Below are positions 32,072 through 41,287 of a DNA stretch of 64,000 bases, piece after piece. The stretch is from Borrelia anserina Es. Its GTDB lineage: Bacteria; Spirochaetota; Spirochaetia; Borreliales; Borreliaceae. The stretch lies in NCBI RefSeq assembly GCF_001936255.1, contig NZ_CP013704.1, positions 434,001 through 498,000 on the forward strand. The letters are read 5' to 3'. The position numbers and the translations under genes were made by a program. Position 1 is the first letter of the stretch; each line of letters starts with the position of its first letter. The notes under the pieces are model-generated. The model made no database searches, was not told where the DNA came from, and was given only the letters and a program-made list of their open reading frames with translations.

Positions 32072-33317
32072 AAATTTCTCCTTCAAGTTTTAATTCATTT
32101 CTATATTTATTTACAGTTCTTCTTGAAATGGTGATTCCTTTAGATTTTAGTATAGCAGAAATTTGACTATCTACCATATTTTTATTTTGCTCTAATATTT
32201 CCTTTATTATTAGTTTAATACTTAATTTTGGAAATTCATTTGTTTTAGCACCTCCAATTGAATTAAATAATTTTCTAATTGGGATTGTGCCCCAGTCAAA
32301 TTTTAAGTATTTATTTTTTATTGTTCTTGATATGGTTGATTTTGATAAATTAATTTTTGCAGATATGTCAGCTAGTTTCATTGGTCGTAGACTTTTAAAC
32401 CCTCTTCGTAAGAATTCTTTTTGCAGTGTATATATTGCTATTCCTATTTTAGCTAATGTTTCATCCCTGTATCTTAAAGATTCAATTAACCATTTGGCTT
32501 GTTTATATTTTTTTGAATCTTGAACTTCTTGTTTTTTAATTTCTTTTTTGAAAATATTTACCTCTTTGATTTTTATCTTCAGTTTATTGTCTTTGTTAAC
32601 AACAATAATATCTGGTTCAATATAGTTGTTTGTGTCATTTTTGTCTTTAAACTCAAATGTGGGATTAGGGTTAAGCTTAAGTTTAATTGTGTTAAGAGCA
32701 TCATTTAAGTCTTGGGTATTAATGTTAAGTTCTTCTTTTAGTCTGTCTTGAGTATTTTCAAGCAAGTTTGCTCTTTCAAGGATTTTAATTATATTAGTAT
32801 CCAGTTTATGATATTTTGCTTGTAGTATTAATGATTCTATTATGTTGGGCACGCAAATTCCTATTGGATCAAATTTTTGAATTAATTCAATCATTTTAGT
32901 TACTAGAGGCCAATCTTCTTTTTTAAAAAAATCATAAGGGTTGATTATATGAAATCCTTTGCTGTTTAGATTATTTATTATGATTTCTCCTATATTGATC
33001 TCAGTTTTACTGAGTCTTTGGATTCTTAGCTGTAATAGGAGGTGTTCTTTAAGAGAGGGTTTATGTGATTTTTTGGCCAGTGCAATTTCATATTGTGTTT
33101 TGTTATTATTATCTTCTCTATAAATCAATTTTCTAAATTTATAAGTTTTTAGTGTCTCAAAAAATATTTTATTTGAGTCTACTTGGAGGTATTCATTATG
33201 TTCAATTTCATTTAACATAATTTTTATTAGTTCTTTTTTGTCAAGACTTAGCATTTTGAGTGTATTAATTTGTGTTATTTGTAATTTTTGCATTAGCTTT
33301 AAGTTTTGTTTAAGCAT
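32061..33317 (-). CDS. rpoN: RNA polymerase sigma-54 factor
   Basis: RpoN directs transcription from -24/-12 promoters and in Borrelia controls rpoS and outer-surface lipoprotein expression. The 418-residue protein has the N-terminal region I (MLKQNLKLMQKLQITQINTLKML, Gln/Leu-rich), the core-binding region, and near the C-terminus the RpoN box SRRTVNKYR. It is shorter than the E. coli protein (477), mainly through a reduced acidic region II. It overlaps hpf by 11 bp and follows the chrA-like pair by 2 bp, so these - strand genes appear cotranscribed. Confidence 0.97.
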   Translation of the reverse strand: MLKQNLKLMQKLQITQINTLKMLSLDKKELIKIMLNEIEHNEYLQVDSNKIFFETLKTYKFRKLIYREDNNNKTQYEIALAKKSHKPSLKEHLLLQLRIQRLSKTEINIGEIIINNLNSKGFHIINPYDFFKKEDWPLVTKMIELIQKFDPIGICVPNIIESLILQAKYHKLDTNIIKILERANLLENTQDRLKEELNINTQDLNDALNTIKLKLNPNPTFEFKDKNDTNNYIEPDIIVVNKDNKLKIKIKEVNIFKKEIKKQEVQDSKKYKQAKWLIESLRYRDETLAKIGIAIYTLQKEFLRRGFKSLRPMKLADISAKINLSKSTISRTIKNKYLKFDWGTIPIRKLFNSIGGAKTNEFPKLSIKLIIKEILEQNKNMVDSQISAILKSKGITISRRTVNKYRNELKLEGEIYGT

Positions 33318-33319
33318 CT

Positions 33320-33853
33320 TTACATAAAAGTATATATTATTCCACTGGATATTATTAGTATTGCAGGGATGGTGTTTCTATAAAGCAATAGAATTATTAA
33401 GTTCAATCCTGCAATTGCGATGCTTTTTAAAAGTTCTGTAGTATTATAGCTTATTTTTAAGGATGTACTTTTCAATAGAATAACTATAGTCATTATCCAT
33501 AATGCTATAATGACAGGTTTTAAGTGTTTAAAATAGTAATTTAAGAAATTTATCTTATGCAGTACTGATATTATAAGGGTAATAATTAATATTGGTGCGG
33601 TTATTAGAGCTATTGTGGCAATTATTGCACCAGTAATTCCTGCTACTTTTGTGCCGACGTATGTTGCTACATTGATAGCAATAGGTCCAGGAGTAATTCT
33701 AGATATCGTAATGATATTAATAAATTCTTCTTTTGTTATCCATTCCTTATTAGCAACAATTTCCTTATTAATTATCGTTGCAATTCCGTTTCCTCCTCCG
33801 AAATTTAGAATTCCTATTTGAAAAAATGTAATGAATAAATTTATTAGGATCAA
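33320..33853 (-). CDS. Chromate transporter family protein, second half
   Basis: A 177-residue membrane protein of the short ChrA type (one CHR domain): FFQIGILNFGGGNGIATI, EEFINIITISRITPGPIAINVATYVGTKVAG and further hydrophobic segments. I start it at TTG 33853 (product MILINLFITFF), with AAAAGG 7 nt upstream. This places it 2 nt after the stop of the preceding CHR gene. The longer ORF from 33991 would overlap that gene by 136 bp and adds a non-homologous leader. Paired half-size CHR proteins normally work as heterodimers. The substrate in Borrelia is unknown. Confidence 0.85.
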   Translation of the reverse strand: MILINLFITFFQIGILNFGGGNGIATIINKEIVANKEWITKEEFINIITISRITPGPIAINVATYVGTKVAGITGAIIATIALITAPILIITLIISVLHKINFLNYYFKHLKPVIIALWIMTIVILLKSTSLKISYNTTELLKSIAIAGLNLIILLLYRNTIPAILIISSGIIYTFM

Positions 33854-33855
33854 AT

Positions 33856-34437
33856 TTATACCTTTTTTTGAAGAAATATTTTCTTTGCTATATATATTAC
33901 AAAGCATATTAGTAAAAATGTTAATAATATGTATAATATATCTGTATGAAACTTGTATAGTACATATGTTACCAGTAGGCACGTTATCCATTTTGTTATT
34001 GATTTCTTGAGCATTTTTTTTGAGAATTCAAATATAGTAATTGACATTATTATTGTTGATGATATTTTTGCACCTTCAAGGAATTTTTGAAAGTAGGTAT
34101 TATTTGAATTTAAGTTTATATAAAGTGTTATTATTGTGATTATTACTATGGATGGTAGGATGCCAGCAATAGTTAATAGAATCGCACCTTTAAATCCTTT
34201 CAGTTTTTTACCAATTAAGAATGCAAAATTGATTGCTGTTACTCCAGGAACTACGTTTGATATTGCAAGTATTTCATTGAAATCTTGATCAGATATTAAT
34301 TTCTCTTTGTTAACGATTATTTTTCTAAGTTCAGATATTATTAATAAGCCTCCTCCGATTGTGATTGTTGTAATTTTTAATACAATATAGGCTAATTTTA
34401 GTAAATTATAACAAGATGTTTCCTTTGTTGTATTCAT
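33856..34437 (-). CDS. Chromate transporter family protein, first half
   Basis: A 193-residue half-size CHR domain protein with LKITTITIGGGLLIISELR and the family motif DFNEILAISNVVPGVTAINFAFLIGKKLKGFKGA, followed by four or five hydrophobic segments. The GGG and PGP/PGV motifs mark the ChrA family. With the next gene it forms a split transporter. There is no sign that chromate is the real substrate, and it may be an anion exporter. It is probably the first gene of the chrA-chrA-rpoN-hpf-ptsH-napA-aspS direction, divergent from mscS. Confidence 0.88.
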   Translation of the reverse strand: MNTTKETSCYNLLKLAYIVLKITTITIGGGLLIISELRKIIVNKEKLISDQDFNEILAISNVVPGVTAINFAFLIGKKLKGFKGAILLTIAGILPSIVIITIITLYINLNSNNTYFQKFLEGAKISSTIIMSITIFEFSKKMLKKSITKWITCLLVTYVLYKFHTDILYILLTFLLICFVIYIAKKIFLQKKV

Positions 34438-34598
34438 GCAGTTTTTATCCTAATTGTGAGAATGTGAGATTAGGTTACATTGTATCATAGTGGCTATTAA
34501 TATATTATTAGTATAGGTGTTTTTGTATATTAATTTTTTGTTTTGGTGATTAAAGATTGTATTTTTTTATTATTTTTATGCTATAACCATAGTAGTTT

Positions 34599-35465
34599 AT
34601 GAATGAAAATCTAAAAGTGTTAAATGTATTTAAAGAAATATTTGTTTTTCGTAATTATATTAATGAAATTTTTGAAACGATCATAGGTTATGGGTTAAAA
34701 GTTATTGTGGCACTGGTAGTGTGGTACGTTTTAAGGTTTTTTATTAAGAGAGGAGGTAAGCTTTTATTTAAGGCTTTTGAAAAATCCAAGTTGGAGACAA
34801 AGTTAGATTCTGCTGTGCTTAATTTTTTGAAGTCGTTTTTTGAAGTGATGACAGATGTGTTTTTAATTTTAGTAATTTTGCCTTATCTTGGTGTTTCTAC
34901 GGCATCTATTTTTGCTGTATTTGGTTCTTTAGGTCTTGCAGTTGGTCTTGCTGCTCAGGGGATTTTATCTAACTTTGTTAGCGGATTTGTTGTGTTAAAT
35001 TCCAATTTCTTTAGAATCGGTGATTATATTAGTTGTGATGATGTTGAGGGAGAAGTAAATGATATTCAGATATTTTTTACTACACTTAAGACTGTGGATG
35101 GTAAGCTTATTAAGATTCCAAATGATAAGTTTACAAGTAAATCAGTTACTAATTTTTCTGCAAATCCACAAAGGAGGATTGCATTTGTTTTTCAGGTGCC
35201 TTATGATACGGATATTAATTCTCTTAAAATCAAGATAGAAAATTTGGCATTCTCATGGGATTGCGAGCGATATGGTATCAGGAATCCTAGTGTTGTTGTG
35301 AGTAAATATACTCCTTATTACATAGTCATGCAGGTTAGATGTTTTGTAAAGACTGAGTTTTTTTGGGATTTTCAATATTTCATGGCAGCAAATGTTAAAG
35401 TTATTTTGGATGATATGGGAATAAAATTTCCTATCCATGTTGTGGATTTTAACAAATTGAGTTAA
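34599..35465 (+). CDS. mscS: Small-conductance mechanosensitive channel (MscS family)
   Basis: A 288-residue inner-membrane channel that releases solutes on osmotic downshift. It has three transmembrane segments (about 25-50, 75-95, 100-125), with the third holding the pore helix FGSLGLAVGLAAQGILSNFVSGFVVL, rich in Gly and Ala as in MscS. The beta domain follows (FFRIGDYISCDDVEGEVNDIQIFFTTLKTVDGKLIKIPNDKF), then the C-terminal alpha/beta domain. It ends with a 4-bp overlap with the 3' end of the convergent glycosyltransferase. Confidence 0.96.
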   Translation: MNENLKVLNVFKEIFVFRNYINEIFETIIGYGLKVIVALVVWYVLRFFIKRGGKLLFKAFEKSKLETKLDSAVLNFLKSFFEVMTDVFLILVILPYLGVSTASIFAVFGSLGLAVGLAAQGILSNFVSGFVVLNSNFFRIGDYISCDDVEGEVNDIQIFFTTLKTVDGKLIKIPNDKFTSKSVTNFSANPQRRIAFVFQVPYDTDINSLKIKIENLAFSWDCERYGIRNPSVVVSKYTPYYIVMQVRCFVKTEFFWDFQYFMAANVKVILDDMGIKFPIHVVDFNKLS

Positions 35466-36613
35466 CATTTTTGACTTGCAATGATTTCAGAATAATACTG
35501 TTCAATTTTTTCTACAAAAAATGAGTTTGAAAATCTCATAGATGTTTCTTCTGCGTTTTTCTTTAAAGTTTTTAATTTTTCATCGTTTTCAATTATTTCT
35601 TTCATATATTTATATATGTCTTCATAATTGTCTAGCAAGAATCCATTTATTCCTTGACAGATTACATCTTTATATATTATGTCATTGATAAGCACTGCAG
35701 GTATTCCAGCAGTTAGGGCTTCAATTATTGTCATTGGATATACCTCACTTCTTGATAGACTTGCAAATACGTCAGATATTTTATAATAATAGTACATTTC
35801 TTCCCAGGGAATTGTTCCAATTAGTATTATTTGTTCTTCAAGTCCATACTGCTTTCTAAATCGTATTACCTTGGTTTCTTCTTTTCCCTTTCCTATTAGG
35901 ATTATCTTAAGATTTTTATTCTCAATGAGAAGTTTCTTTAAATGTTCTATTAAGGGGCATATATTTTTTTCTTTATTTATTCTTCCAACAAAGATTATAA
36001 TCTTATCGTTTTTGCTTATTCCATGTTTATTTAAAATTTCTTGTCTTTTATCTTGACTTAGATCTTTTATAAAAAGTTTTCTGTCTACCCCATTTGGGAT
36101 TATTTTGTAGTCGGCATCTTTTGCAAAGTTGAAATATTTATTACGTGCCTTAATTGATGGATAAATAAAATGATGTATTTGATCATAATATTTCTTCATC
36201 ATTTTGTCTGGATCAGTTAAGTATTTAAGAATTCCTAAGTAATGTAGGTAGTAATTCCACATTGTATGGTTCGTATGAACGATTGGGATATTGTATTGTA
36301 AGGCTAACTTTTTTCCGATTTTTCCCATAGTAAATTCCGAATGCGTATGAATTATTTCAGGCCTATATTCTTGTATTATCTTGCTTATTTTTTTTTTGTT
36401 TGGAAAAGCCATTTTGGCATCTACTGTGTTATTCAATTTAATTGAGAAGCATCTGTAAATGTTCTTTTCTTTTAAATCTATTTTTTGATATTGTGGGCAA
36501 AAAATATAAACGCTGTGACCTTTTCTTTCAAATCCTTCTTTGATTTGTTTTATGGATGTTGCTACTCCATTTTTGTCTGGGAGGTATGTATCCGTGAATA
36601 TCGCAATTTTCAT
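35462..36613 (-). CDS. Glycosyltransferase family 4, probable diacylglycerol glycosyltransferase
   Basis: A 383-residue GT-B fold enzyme. The N-terminal TDTYLPDKNGVATSIKQI and HTHSEFTMG, and the C-terminal SRSEVYPMTIIEALTAGIPAV (the EX7E nucleotide-sugar binding motif) place it in GT4. The corresponding B. burgdorferi gene, downstream of mscS, is reported to make the mono-galactosyl diacylglycerol used in Borrelia membrane glycolipids. The sequence fits a lipid glycosyltransferase, but the sugar is inferred from that. No signal peptide; probably peripheral on the inner membrane. Confidence 0.85.
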   Translation of the reverse strand: MKIAIFTDTYLPDKNGVATSIKQIKEGFERKGHSVYIFCPQYQKIDLKEKNIYRCFSIKLNNTVDAKMAFPNKKKISKIIQEYRPEIIHTHSEFTMGKIGKKLALQYNIPIVHTNHTMWNYYLHYLGILKYLTDPDKMMKKYYDQIHHFIYPSIKARNKYFNFAKDADYKIIPNGVDRKLFIKDLSQDKRQEILNKHGISKNDKIIIFVGRINKEKNICPLIEHLKKLLIENKNLKIILIGKGKEETKVIRFRKQYGLEEQIILIGTIPWEEMYYYYKISDVFASLSRSEVYPMTIIEALTAGIPAVLINDIIYKDVICQGINGFLLDNYEDIYKYMKEIIENDEKLKTLKKNAEETSMRFSNSFFVEKIEQYYSEIIASQKC

Positions 36614-36665
36614 ATGTCCTCCTGATAGTTGAAGTATAACATATTTGAATTATAATATTACTTAA

Positions 36666-37649
36666 ATGCAAAAAGTTTATTTACTTTTGGGAAAAGAACA
36701 GGGATTAAAAGAAACTTATTTAAATACTATTTTTAGCAATTTAAATACTGATGATATATGCATTACTAAGCTTTTTTTATCAGAATTGTCATCCATAGAG
36801 CTTTCTGAACGGCTCTTAACTAATTCTTTTTTTTCTAAAAAGGAAGCCTTTATTATTTATGAGGCTGAAAATCTAAAAAATAAGGAGGATTTAGAATTAG
36901 TTTATAATACAATCTTAAAATCTTTAAATAAGATTATTATTTTTGTCTCTAATGAAAATACGATTAGTTTTGATCCTAAGGGTTCTGTTAGTTTAGTTAA
37001 AAAAATTTTTTATGAGTTATCTGGTGCTGATAAATTTTTATTTGTAAAGAAAAGTTTTTTCAATCTTGGAATTAAAATTACAGATAAAGCTGTAAATTTG
37101 ATGCTTTTTATGTTGGATGCAGACACTAAGGTTTTGCAGTTTTATATAAGATCCTTTGCCCTTATGATTAAAGATAAGATCATAGATGAACATGATGTAA
37201 GTTCTTGGCTTAGTTTTATGCGTTCTGAAAATCCTTTTTCCTTGTTTGAGTCGATTCTGACAAAAGATATGGAGTGTGCTTTGGTTAAAGTTAGGTCTAT
37301 CTTGGAACAAGGAGAAGATTTGAGCAATATTTTAATGAGTCTTGGTTGGCAATTCAAAAAATTTTTAAAGGTAAAAGTAGATTGTGAAGTTTCTCATAAC
37401 ATTTCAGCTGTCTTTAAAAAGCATAGGATATTTGTATCACTGGAGAGAAGTTATAGGATAGGATTTAAAAATTACTCGGTTTTTGATATCAAATTTATTT
37501 TGAAAATTTTAAATAAGTTTGATTTATATTCAAGAGTTTATAGTAAAAATCTGCATTTGAATTTATCATATTTTATGATATTCATATTATTAAGTCAGGA
37601 TGATACTATTTTGGACAATTTTTCGTTTAATTTTGAATTTGATTTTTAA
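36666..37649 (+). CDS. holA: DNA polymerase III delta subunit
   Basis: HolA is the clamp-loader subunit that opens the beta ring. The 327-residue protein has the length and pattern of the family: KVYLLLGKEQGLKETYLNTI at the N-terminus, LLTNSFFSKKEAFIIYEAENLKNKEDLE for strand-helix 2, and the C-terminal helical region with ENPFSLFESILTKDMECALVKVRSILEQGEDLSNILMSLGWQFKKFLKV. Divergent from the glycosyltransferase. Identification rests on these patterns, since delta subunits are poorly conserved. Confidence 0.88.
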   Translation: MQKVYLLLGKEQGLKETYLNTIFSNLNTDDICITKLFLSELSSIELSERLLTNSFFSKKEAFIIYEAENLKNKEDLELVYNTILKSLNKIIIFVSNENTISFDPKGSVSLVKKIFYELSGADKFLFVKKSFFNLGIKITDKAVNLMLFMLDADTKVLQFYIRSFALMIKDKIIDEHDVSSWLSFMRSENPFSLFESILTKDMECALVKVRSILEQGEDLSNILMSLGWQFKKFLKVKVDCEVSHNISAVFKKHRIFVSLERSYRIGFKNYSVFDIKFILKILNKFDLYSRVYSKNLHLNLSYFMIFILLSQDDTILDNFSFNFEFDF

Positions 37650-37845
37650 GGTATCCGATTGTCCTTTAATTTAGTTCAAAGGTTCTAGGTTAAAGAATAT
37701 AGTATTTGTTTTATATAAAATAAATTTAAGTTTAGCATTATTGCTAATATTTTATGATTGCTTATATGTCAAATCGTAGTTTTTCATAGGTTGTTGATGA
37801 CTTCATTTTTTTAGGCGTTGTTTTTTATGCATGTTAAATGTGAAG

Positions 37846-39654
37846 TCAAGACTCTGTGGAATTTGTATTTTTCAAATTTTTATCTTCTGAAAATTTTTTT
37901 ATTTTTTTTGCCATTTCAATATTTATTTTCATTTTTTTGGCTATTTCTTCCTCGTTTAATAATAATATGTCTTGATATGTTCCAAGTGTTTTTAAAATGT
38001 TTTTAGCTTTTTGTTTCCCAATATTTTCTATTTGACTGTAATATAGTTCTATGTTTTTGCGTAGCTTTTTATTAAAGCTGTTTGCTCTTCGGTGAGCTTC
38101 ATCTCGAACATTTTGTAATATCTTAAGAGCAGAATTTCCTTTCGGAAGTTTAATGCTTTGTGTTTTATTTGGTAAAAATATTGTTTCTTCCCTTTTTGCT
38201 AATGCACAAATAGCGATCTTATCTTCAATTTGTAATCCTTTTAAAATAGAATAAGCAGCATTTAACTGCCCTTTCCCTCCATCTATTAGTATTAAATCAG
38301 GTAATTCTAATTGCTCATTAATGAGTTTTGAGTATCTTCTTGATATGACTTCTTTTATTGCCTTAAGGTCATTAATCTTTCCATTATTTAATGAGTTAAT
38401 TTTGTACACTCTATATCTATCTTTAATAGGTTTACCCATTTTGAAGGTAACAAGTGATGCTACTGTTTTATATCCACTAAGATGAGAGATATCAAATCCT
38501 TCAATTGTTTTTGGTAATTTTGTCATCTCGAGAATGATCTTTAAACTCTCTGTTGCTTTATTCTTTTCATTATCATATGATCTTAATGCTATTTCTGCAT
38601 TAGAAATTGCCGTTTCCATTATTTTTAAAGTGTCTTTAGTTCCTTCATAGACTACTTCAGTTTTTGTACTTTTAATTTCATTTATTAATTTTGTGATATC
38701 TTCAGTTGCAATTTTTTTAAAAATACATATTTTATTAGGTACTATCATGTTTAAAGACGTGTAGTATTGTGTTATAAATTTTTCTGTTAGTTCATCCTTT
38801 TCGTATATGCTTTCATCAAAATTTATATCTTTTTCTACTAGTTTACCGTCTTTATATTTAAGTATGACTATTACATTTAGACTATCAGTTTTATGAATGT
38901 ATATATAGTCTGTACTAAGTTTATTTATTTTTGTAATTATTTGTATTTGACTTATCTCAATTAATGATTTTTTAGTTTCTTTAAGCTTTATTGCTGATTC
39001 GAAATCTTCCTTTTTAATTGCTTCTTTCATTTTTATTTCAATGGTATCTAAAAGATTAGATATATTTCCATTTAAGATATGTCTTATTTTTTCTACTTCT
39101 TTTTTGTACTTGTCTTCAAGATCTTCTCTGTAGCATACCCCAAGACATTGATCCATGTGGAAATAAAGACATGGAGTTTTTGATTTTTTTTTGCATTTTC
39201 TAGTTTTAAATGTTTTGTTAATAAGGTCTAGTACTAAGTCTAGGTTTTTTGTATTAACATATGGACCGAAGTATTCACTTCCATCGTTTATTATTTTTCT
39301 GGTTTTAAAGATTCTTGGGTATTTCTCACAAGTGATTCTTATCATGGGGTAGCCTTTATCGTCTTTTAACTTGATATTATAGTCTGGTTTGTATTTCTTT
39401 ATTAAGTTGCATTCTAAGAGTAGAGCTTCATATTCACTATTTGTGCTAATTACTTCTATATTTGCTACGTTTCTCATTAGTATTTTTACTCTTTTGCTAA
39501 TTCGCTCTGAGAAGTAGTTTTTTACTCTCGCTCTTAAGTTTTTTGCTTTTCCAATGTATAGTATTTTGTTTGCTTGTGAGTACATCTTGTAGCAGCCACT
39601 TGTTGTTGGAAATTCTTGTGCTTTTTTGTATAAACTGATTAAATTTTCTCTCAT
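37846..39654 (-). CDS. uvrC: Excinuclease ABC subunit C
   Basis: UvrC makes both incisions in nucleotide excision repair. The 602-residue protein has the GIY-YIG domain ([29 protein letters not shown], residues 20-48), the UvrB-binding UVR domain (about 205-240), the RNase H-like nuclease domain (GFDISHLSG and [15 protein letters not shown], with catalytic Asp residues), and a C-terminal helix-hairpin-helix ([33 protein letters not shown]). Length is normal. It is convergent with holA across a 196-bp gap. Confidence 0.97.
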   Translation of the reverse strand: MRENLISLYKKAQEFPTTSGCYKMYSQANKILYIGKAKNLRARVKNYFSERISKRVKILMRNVANIEVISTNSEYEALLLECNLIKKYKPDYNIKLKDDKGYPMIRITCEKYPRIFKTRKIINDGSEYFGPYVNTKNLDLVLDLINKTFKTRKCKKKSKTPCLYFHMDQCLGVCYREDLEDKYKKEVEKIRHILNGNISNLLDTIEIKMKEAIKKEDFESAIKLKETKKSLIEISQIQIITKINKLSTDYIYIHKTDSLNVIVILKYKDGKLVEKDINFDESIYEKDELTEKFITQYYTSLNMIVPNKICIFKKIATEDITKLINEIKSTKTEVVYEGTKDTLKIMETAISNAEIALRSYDNEKNKATESLKIILEMTKLPKTIEGFDISHLSGYKTVASLVTFKMGKPIKDRYRVYKINSLNNGKINDLKAIKEVISRRYSKLINEQLELPDLILIDGGKGQLNAAYSILKGLQIEDKIAICALAKREETIFLPNKTQSIKLPKGNSALKILQNVRDEAHRRANSFNKKLRKNIELYYSQIENIGKQKAKNILKTLGTYQDILLLNEEEIAKKMKINIEMAKKIKKFSEDKNLKNTNSTES

Positions 39655-39769
39655 GTTATGTCTATTATTGCTTTTAAATAATGATTTATTTTTGTGATAT
39701 AATGCTATATTATATCGAAATTATTGTATATTTTGATTCTTTTTATGTTAAAAAAGATAAAGGTTTGTA

Positions 39770-41287
39770 ATGAGATTGATTTTTATATGTGCAATATTTT
39801 GTTTGTTTATTTCTAGTGTTTTTCCTCAAGAACTTAAATTAATTCTTGATGCTAAAGATGGGTTTAAATTTATTCAGGAAGCTCATAATATTAGCTTTGC
39901 AAGAGATGGTAGAGGTGTTCTTGGTATTTATTTGGATAGATATAAGGGAGTCTTAGATTTTAATAATGTTGATTTTAGATTGGAAATAGAAAAAGATAAT
40001 ATTGTTAAGGATGCTGCTTTAAACTATTTTGTTGACTCAAATAATGCAAAGGTTTCAAGTTCTTTTCATAATATTTCAGGCAATTCTTTAATTTTTTATT
40101 CAAGTCGCAATACTATTAAGCTTAAGCCACTAACAAAAAAGGCTTTTTTCTATTCGGGTAATGTAATTTCTGATTTTACTATCCAGTTTTGGGCATATCG
40201 TTCTACTTCTGTTACTGGGGAGATTATTGTAAGTTGGAACGGGTATAAGAATATTAAGGGCGTTTGGTTAGATCAAGCTATTCGGTTAGAGAGTGAAGGT
40301 GAAACTTTTGTTTGGAATTTTAATAATGTGTTTTTAAATGATAGTGGAGAACCTGTTAAGGTTAAGTTGAAAAGTGATGATGATTTTATTCCAAAAGAGT
40401 GGCATTTGCACACTGTGAGGTATAGGCAAAAAGATGGCTTGCTGGAATATTTAATAGATTCTAAACCTCAGGCTATAGAATATGTTACTGCTGACAGGAA
40501 AGAAGGTTCTGGTTATTTGTTGAGTATTGGTAATTTTATTGATTTTACTTTAGGGCAATATTTTACAGGGGCTATTGAGAATTTTGAAATTCATAGAAGT
40601 TTTGAGGAAGTACATAATGCTTTCTTTTCAAGAGATAAGGGATATATTATTACAGAGCCAATCAAGTTATCTAAGGATTATTCACAGATTTTATCTGTTG
40701 AATTTGATAGTGATAAGCCAAGAAATACAGATATTTTTTATTATTATAGATTAAATAATAAGGTGTTTTATTCAACAGATGAAAATGGAGACATAAAAAA
40801 GAATTTAACAGGAGATTGGGTTCATTTTGATCCTAAGAATGCATTTCATAAATTTGATGTGTCAAAATATATTCAAATTAAGGCTGAATTTTATCCAAGC
40901 GGTGATCCTTTGGAGAGTCCAGCTCTTTATGGTATGATTGTTACTTACATACCTGAGGCTGCACCTTTTCCACCTTTAATAACAAAAGCTGTTCCAGGAT
41001 CTGGTGAAATATTGATTGAATGGTTTCCGGTTGTTAATAATAATGTTGGAGGTTATTATATTTATATTGGGATTAGCCCTGGAAATTATCATGGTAAAGC
41101 TGGGAGTATTTTTACATCTCCTATTGATGTTGGTAATCAGACTTCTTTTAGAATTACAGGTCTTGAGAACGGAAGGCTTTATTATATTAGTATTGCTTCT
41201 TACAATTTAGATAAGAGTGTAAATGAGACATCTTTCTCAAAAGAGATTTCTGTAAGACCTATGGAGTTTTTTAAGCAATATGAATAA
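39770..41287 (+). CDS. Secreted protein with LamG-like and fibronectin type III domains
   Basis: A 505-residue exported protein. MRLIFICAIFCLFISSVFPQ is a signal peptide, probably cut after residue 18-20. Residues about 120-290 (DFTIQFWAYRSTSVTGEIIVSW, EWHLHTVRYRQKDGLLEYLIDSKPQ, FTGAIENFEIHRS) have the pattern of concanavalin A-like/LamG domains. Residues about 400-500 (APFPPLITKAVPGSGEILIEWFPVVNNNVGGYYIYIG ... GLENGRLYYISIASYN) form a fibronectin type III domain. It is likely periplasmic or outer-membrane associated and conserved in Borrelia with unknown function. It overlaps the next gene by 8 bp. Confidence 0.85.
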   Translation: MRLIFICAIFCLFISSVFPQELKLILDAKDGFKFIQEAHNISFARDGRGVLGIYLDRYKGVLDFNNVDFRLEIEKDNIVKDAALNYFVDSNNAKVSSSFHNISGNSLIFYSSRNTIKLKPLTKKAFFYSGNVISDFTIQFWAYRSTSVTGEIIVSWNGYKNIKGVWLDQAIRLESEGETFVWNFNNVFLNDSGEPVKVKLKSDDDFIPKEWHLHTVRYRQKDGLLEYLIDSKPQAIEYVTADRKEGSGYLLSIGNFIDFTLGQYFTGAIENFEIHRSFEEVHNAFFSRDKGYIITEPIKLSKDYSQILSVEFDSDKPRNTDIFYYYRLNNKVFYSTDENGDIKKNLTGDWVHFDPKNAFHKFDVSKYIQIKAEFYPSGDPLESPALYGMIVTYIPEAAPFPPLITKAVPGSGEILIEWFPVVNNNVGGYYIYIGISPGNYHGKAGSIFTSPIDVGNQTSFRITGLENGRLYYISIASYNLDKSVNETSFSKEISVRPMEFFKQYE

